NCBI GenBank assembly: GCA_024760905.1
Contig: CM045732.1
Location: forward strand, 50,701,996 to 50,765,995
Direction of reading: 5' to 3'
Length of the DNA: 64,000 nt
DNA from: Plotosus lineatus
Lineage: Eukaryota > Chordata > Actinopteri > Siluriformes > Plotosidae
Position 1 is the first letter of the stretch; each line of letters starts with the position of its first letter. The notes beneath the pieces were generated by a model that was not told where the DNA came from, searched no databases, and saw nothing but the letters and a program-made list of their open reading frames with translations. Of this stretch, positions 58,101 through 63,009 are shown piece by piece. The translations under genes and the position numbers were made by a program.

Positions 58101-60554
58101 AACGGTCAGGTGCATGCGCTCTATGTGGAAATGAGATGCTGCCAGTGATGGCAGTATTGTGTTGATAAATGTTTGGTCCTGGCATTCATTTCTCCTGGCA
58201 GTGTTTTTGCAGGCCATGTACACCCTTTTATGTCACTGATACAAGTATTCCCTAATGGTAGCGACCTCTTTCAGCAGTATACTGTGCTCTGCCACCCTGC
58301 AAAAGCTGTTTAGGGTGGTTTGCAGTACATAGGAGTTGACCTGGCCTCCAATATTCCTGATCTGATAAATGTGACTTTGAGGATCATTTGTTAATGTCTG
58401 GGTGCCAGTTACCACTGCATATATTCAGTGTTGTTGTGAAGATTATGCCTTGACGAGTTGGAGCTGTTTTTGTGTTATTGCTATACAAAATCCAGCAGGC
58501 TGTTTTTAATGTTATGGCTGTTCAGGATTTGCATTACAACTGAATTAGATCTTCGGTGACGTCTGAAGGTCAAGAAACTAAAAGGATTATTTATTTATTT
58601 TATTTTATGTTCAGTATGCCTTGTTATCTTATTTTAGGTTACCATCATTTTTTTCATTTGTGCCTATTTTCCATTTATAAGCCATGGGAGTGCAAGATTT
58701 TGTTTTTGACTATGTAGTTAGATCTTTGTTCATTATTTCTGACAGGAAGTGTGCTATTAGTTATTGATTGATGCATGAGGCAGCATTGCAGAGATTTCCT
58801 GAGGTCTGGTTTGTAATCTTTGAAATAAGCATTGATTCAGAGATTTCCCAGTGTGTGTGCTTGTGTAATACACAGTGTGTATATGGTATTATTGAGTGAA
58901 TGAGCACAGAGACTATTCTGTATGTTCTTTGTGCATCTGACATTTCACACATCAGCATAGCAGTGACATGTTGATTAGCATTAGTTTACTATCTGAGAAT
59001 TTCTTCCTATCTGAGGTTTTTGTTTTTCTTCCCCTTCCTCTCAATTCTTACTGCAATTTGTGACCATTCCTCATTAAATTGACTTACAAGTTGTATTAAA
59101 TCTGAGCCTTTACAAATGATGGCACAGCCCTGAACACGTGACACAAAGTTATTCTTGACTGAATGCTGTATTATCATGAGCTAATGGTGTTCAAAAGTTT
59201 AAAATGGGGTTTTTTCAGTCTACGCTAAGTTTATAGGCTGAACTGAAAGACCTATTTCTTTAAAACTGACCAGGAGCTTCGGGAGAAAAACTGGTGCGCT
59301 ATGGAGGCGCTGTCCGCCACCGAGACCATGCTTCAGGGAAAACTCAGCAAGACAGTCAAGGTTCGCATCGTAATACCAGTCTGCTTCATTTTATAGCCAA
59401 ATCAGAGCACCTAAAACACTGCTGATGATTGAGCAGTGAGATTGTTTGCATTTTCATTTTCTCTGGCATGTCAAGCTGCATACTCATTTTTATATGGAAT
59501 AACAGCTACATGGCTGCAGTGCATGTCATTAATTATTTAATCTTGACACTTTCACATGCACATAACTTTCTTTTCTCGTACACCAAAATTTCAAAGAAAA
59601 GAAACAGCAATGTCTTTTTTTATATACATAAAACTCTACTAAAATTAATTACTAAAGAATGAAATGAGTGTGCAGCTCAAATCTGGCTGAGGTGATCATT
59701 TAGTTTAGGACTCATTTCACTGCCATGTTAGTCCACTTCATGTATATTTTTCATGTAACACCCCTGACATTTCTTTACCACCCTCCCCACAATGCTTCTG
59801 TCCTGCTTTTATGATTTAATCTAGTACAGATTATTAGTATTTTTTAAAAGAAATTATAAAGCCTTAATCATATCTTGATCTAATTTATATGTCTGACAAG
59901 CTCCAAATTATGACAGTGAGACGTTTAGATCGGAAGCTTGAGCTTGTGTGTGATCCCTTCTTTATTTTGCTCATACCATGCATGATCTCATCACCTGTGT
60001 GTACATTGATGTCTGAGGATGTGTTTGGAACTCGGTCGTGTAATGTGCATTCACTCTCCGTCATGGGAAAACCTAGAGGTGCTAAATACAGAGAGGCATT
60101 TACATAAACTATTAACCAATACTGGGCTGGATCTCTGTTTCTACGTGGCATAATATGTACATCACTGTGTCTTTTTAGCACTTGGGACAGAATAGGCTAG
60201 ATTACTAAGGCATCAGCGAGTGCACTACAGCTCTATAACCCACCCAGATGTGGGAATCCACATGTCTTAAATAAGTATGCATTATATGAGGTTATTTGTG
60301 ACAGTTGTAAATGTTAACGAGTGTTGACTAGTGATTTCATTATTCACAATACTATTCAATGTACTGTACAACCTTTTGCTCAAATGATTTGAAGATTACA
60401 GACTCTCCCCGACTTACATTCATCCGTTTTACGTTTTTTCGATTTTACGTTTTTTTTCCAAAAAAAGTCAAATTTTCAGTTTAGACGTACCTACGTAGTA
60501 CGCTGACGCATTGTTTACAAAAGACAGACAGAGTGCCCCTTCTTCCCAGTTCAG

Positions 60555-60598
<44 letters not shown>

Positions 60599-62800
60599 CG
60601 TGTTACCCTTGTGTTAAGACATCGTCTCTGTGATCTGTGTTTACACTGTTTTGTGGACTTTTGTAACCCTAAGCAAATATGGTTGGTCAGAAGCATAAGC
60701 CTACTAGCATGGGTGCAAGTCTCATACACAGAGATGAATTAACTATCTGCTCAGATCGGCACCATCTACCATGCATACTCAGTTAAGCAAAGAGAGTTGT
60801 AAAATGAATGAAAACCCAAATCCAGGAAAGAGCTCTCCATCCTGCTGGCTCCACATCAGTGCAGGCTGTGTTCTAAACAAGTTCAATAGCACCCTCACGC
60901 ACTTGAAAGACCGAAAGTCCATATAACCCACAGCAAGTACACTACTTTCGCAAGTACACTATCGGTATTGAGCGCTTCACATATTGTAAGCATTGATTGG
61001 CTGTTTTAAGCTTAATGTAAAGTGATTCGATATAAATAAGGGACTTATTTGAAATTAATATTGATATTATTTGATATATTTGATATTATTTTACAATGTT
61101 ATGTTTATAATAATTGATTTAGGGTTGTTTTATGAGATACAGTAATGGTATTTATGGATGTATAGTACAGTATGAGCGTCATACGTCATACATCACTGTA
61201 ACAACTTATGTTCACTTTCAACTTGCGTTCAACTGTCCGGAACCAATTAAAAATGTAAGTCGGGGAACGTCTGTAGTTATTTAATGTCAAAGGATGTGCC
61301 ACTAGCTTTTCACTCTCGAGTCACACCAGCAAGTGATGGAGTCTAATTTTAAAAGCATATTTGCAGCATAGAGATTTTTTCACGTTTTCTGTGCAAATTA
61401 TGTATAATGTGGTCAAGCAGTTCGCTAGAATATGACCTTGGACTAATCTTGGGGTGCATGCAGTATCATTCCTTGCACACAGCTCTAGCCCCTATATCAA
61501 TACAACATACAACCAGTTCCCATCATTGACTGTATTCTACAGTCTTTGGTTTATATTTACTGATTAAAGCACAAATAAATGGAAGAAAAACCGAGAAGTG
61601 AGGTTGAATGTATAATTTCTCTTAAATTGTGTATAGACATATGACAAAGGAACTTTGAGCTGGGAAAGAATAGTGTTGGTTGCTCTGGTGAATGTATGTC
61701 ATGGATAAGGTTAGTTCGCTTGGTTAACCTTCTGACCAGCGCTTACGCTCAAGTAATAACTGTGACCTAACAATATTATAGTTTCATCTGTAAAGCAAAT
61801 CATAATGTAAACAAACATTTTCACTGGTTACTGTTAATTTGTTAATTTGAGTTGTCCTAAGGGTGTTGAATTGTATTATTATTATTAATAATAATAATAA
61901 TTATTATTATAATAATAATAATATTCTATACTGGTGAAATTGACTAATTTTTATTAACACAGTGCAGTGATTTTCATCTCTTGTACTTAGCTACTATTCT
62001 TTTATTCGCAATTGGTTCAACCACTCAGTAAAAAAGGGGTTTCAGTTTACTCTGTGTTCAGAATATTGGGTGTGTATTCAGTCAGGATAATTCATAGTTC
62101 TTAAATGGTGTGAGTGTTTATTAGTTACTTTGAAGTCAAGTGGGTGTTGAGTCACTGTTAAATCACTTCTCGGGTGTCTAGCTCAAAAAATATATGATTG
62201 GAGCTATGGGTTTTTGTTAGAAGGTATTTTAACAGCTGTTTCAGGCAGCCTCTAAGGATGTTTAGGGTATAATAATTTCATTGTTTTCTTCTATATGTGT
62301 TATTCTGTTTCTCTATGTAGGAGAATCAGACTTCACTGTTGGCTACCGAGGCTGAATGTCAAGCAGTTCTGCACAGACTTCTCCCACATGTGCCTCTGCC
62401 CACTGATCAGGTGCGTCGCACAATCGATCACACGTTGTGTAAAGTCTAGGAAAAAAAAACAATTATATAATAACCTTTTTATATGATTCCTTAGAACCAT
62501 AAAGAGTGGCTGCAGAAATTTGAGCACTCTGCGATGGAGAGGTCAGCTGGAGAATCCATTCAGGGAGGTGGTGTGTCAGACACAGGCATCCAGGTAACAA
62601 ACACACACACACATTTTTTAAGTATAATTTATATTGTAAATGCTTATTCATGTCATTTCTGGTGATTTTCCAACAGCATTTGGCTGAAAAGCTGAAGGAA
62701 TCTCAAGAAGCCCAGAAAGTTTTACAAAAGGACTGTGAGACGTATAAGAAAGTTTTGGCAGATACAGTGAGAGATAACTTAATTATTTTTTATTTATATA

Positions 62801-62853
<53 letters not shown>

Positions 62854-62933
62854 GTATATGTGTATATATGTATATGTATATGTGTATATATGTATATGTA
62901 TATATATATATATGTATATATATATATGTGTGT

Positions 62934-63009
<76 letters not shown>
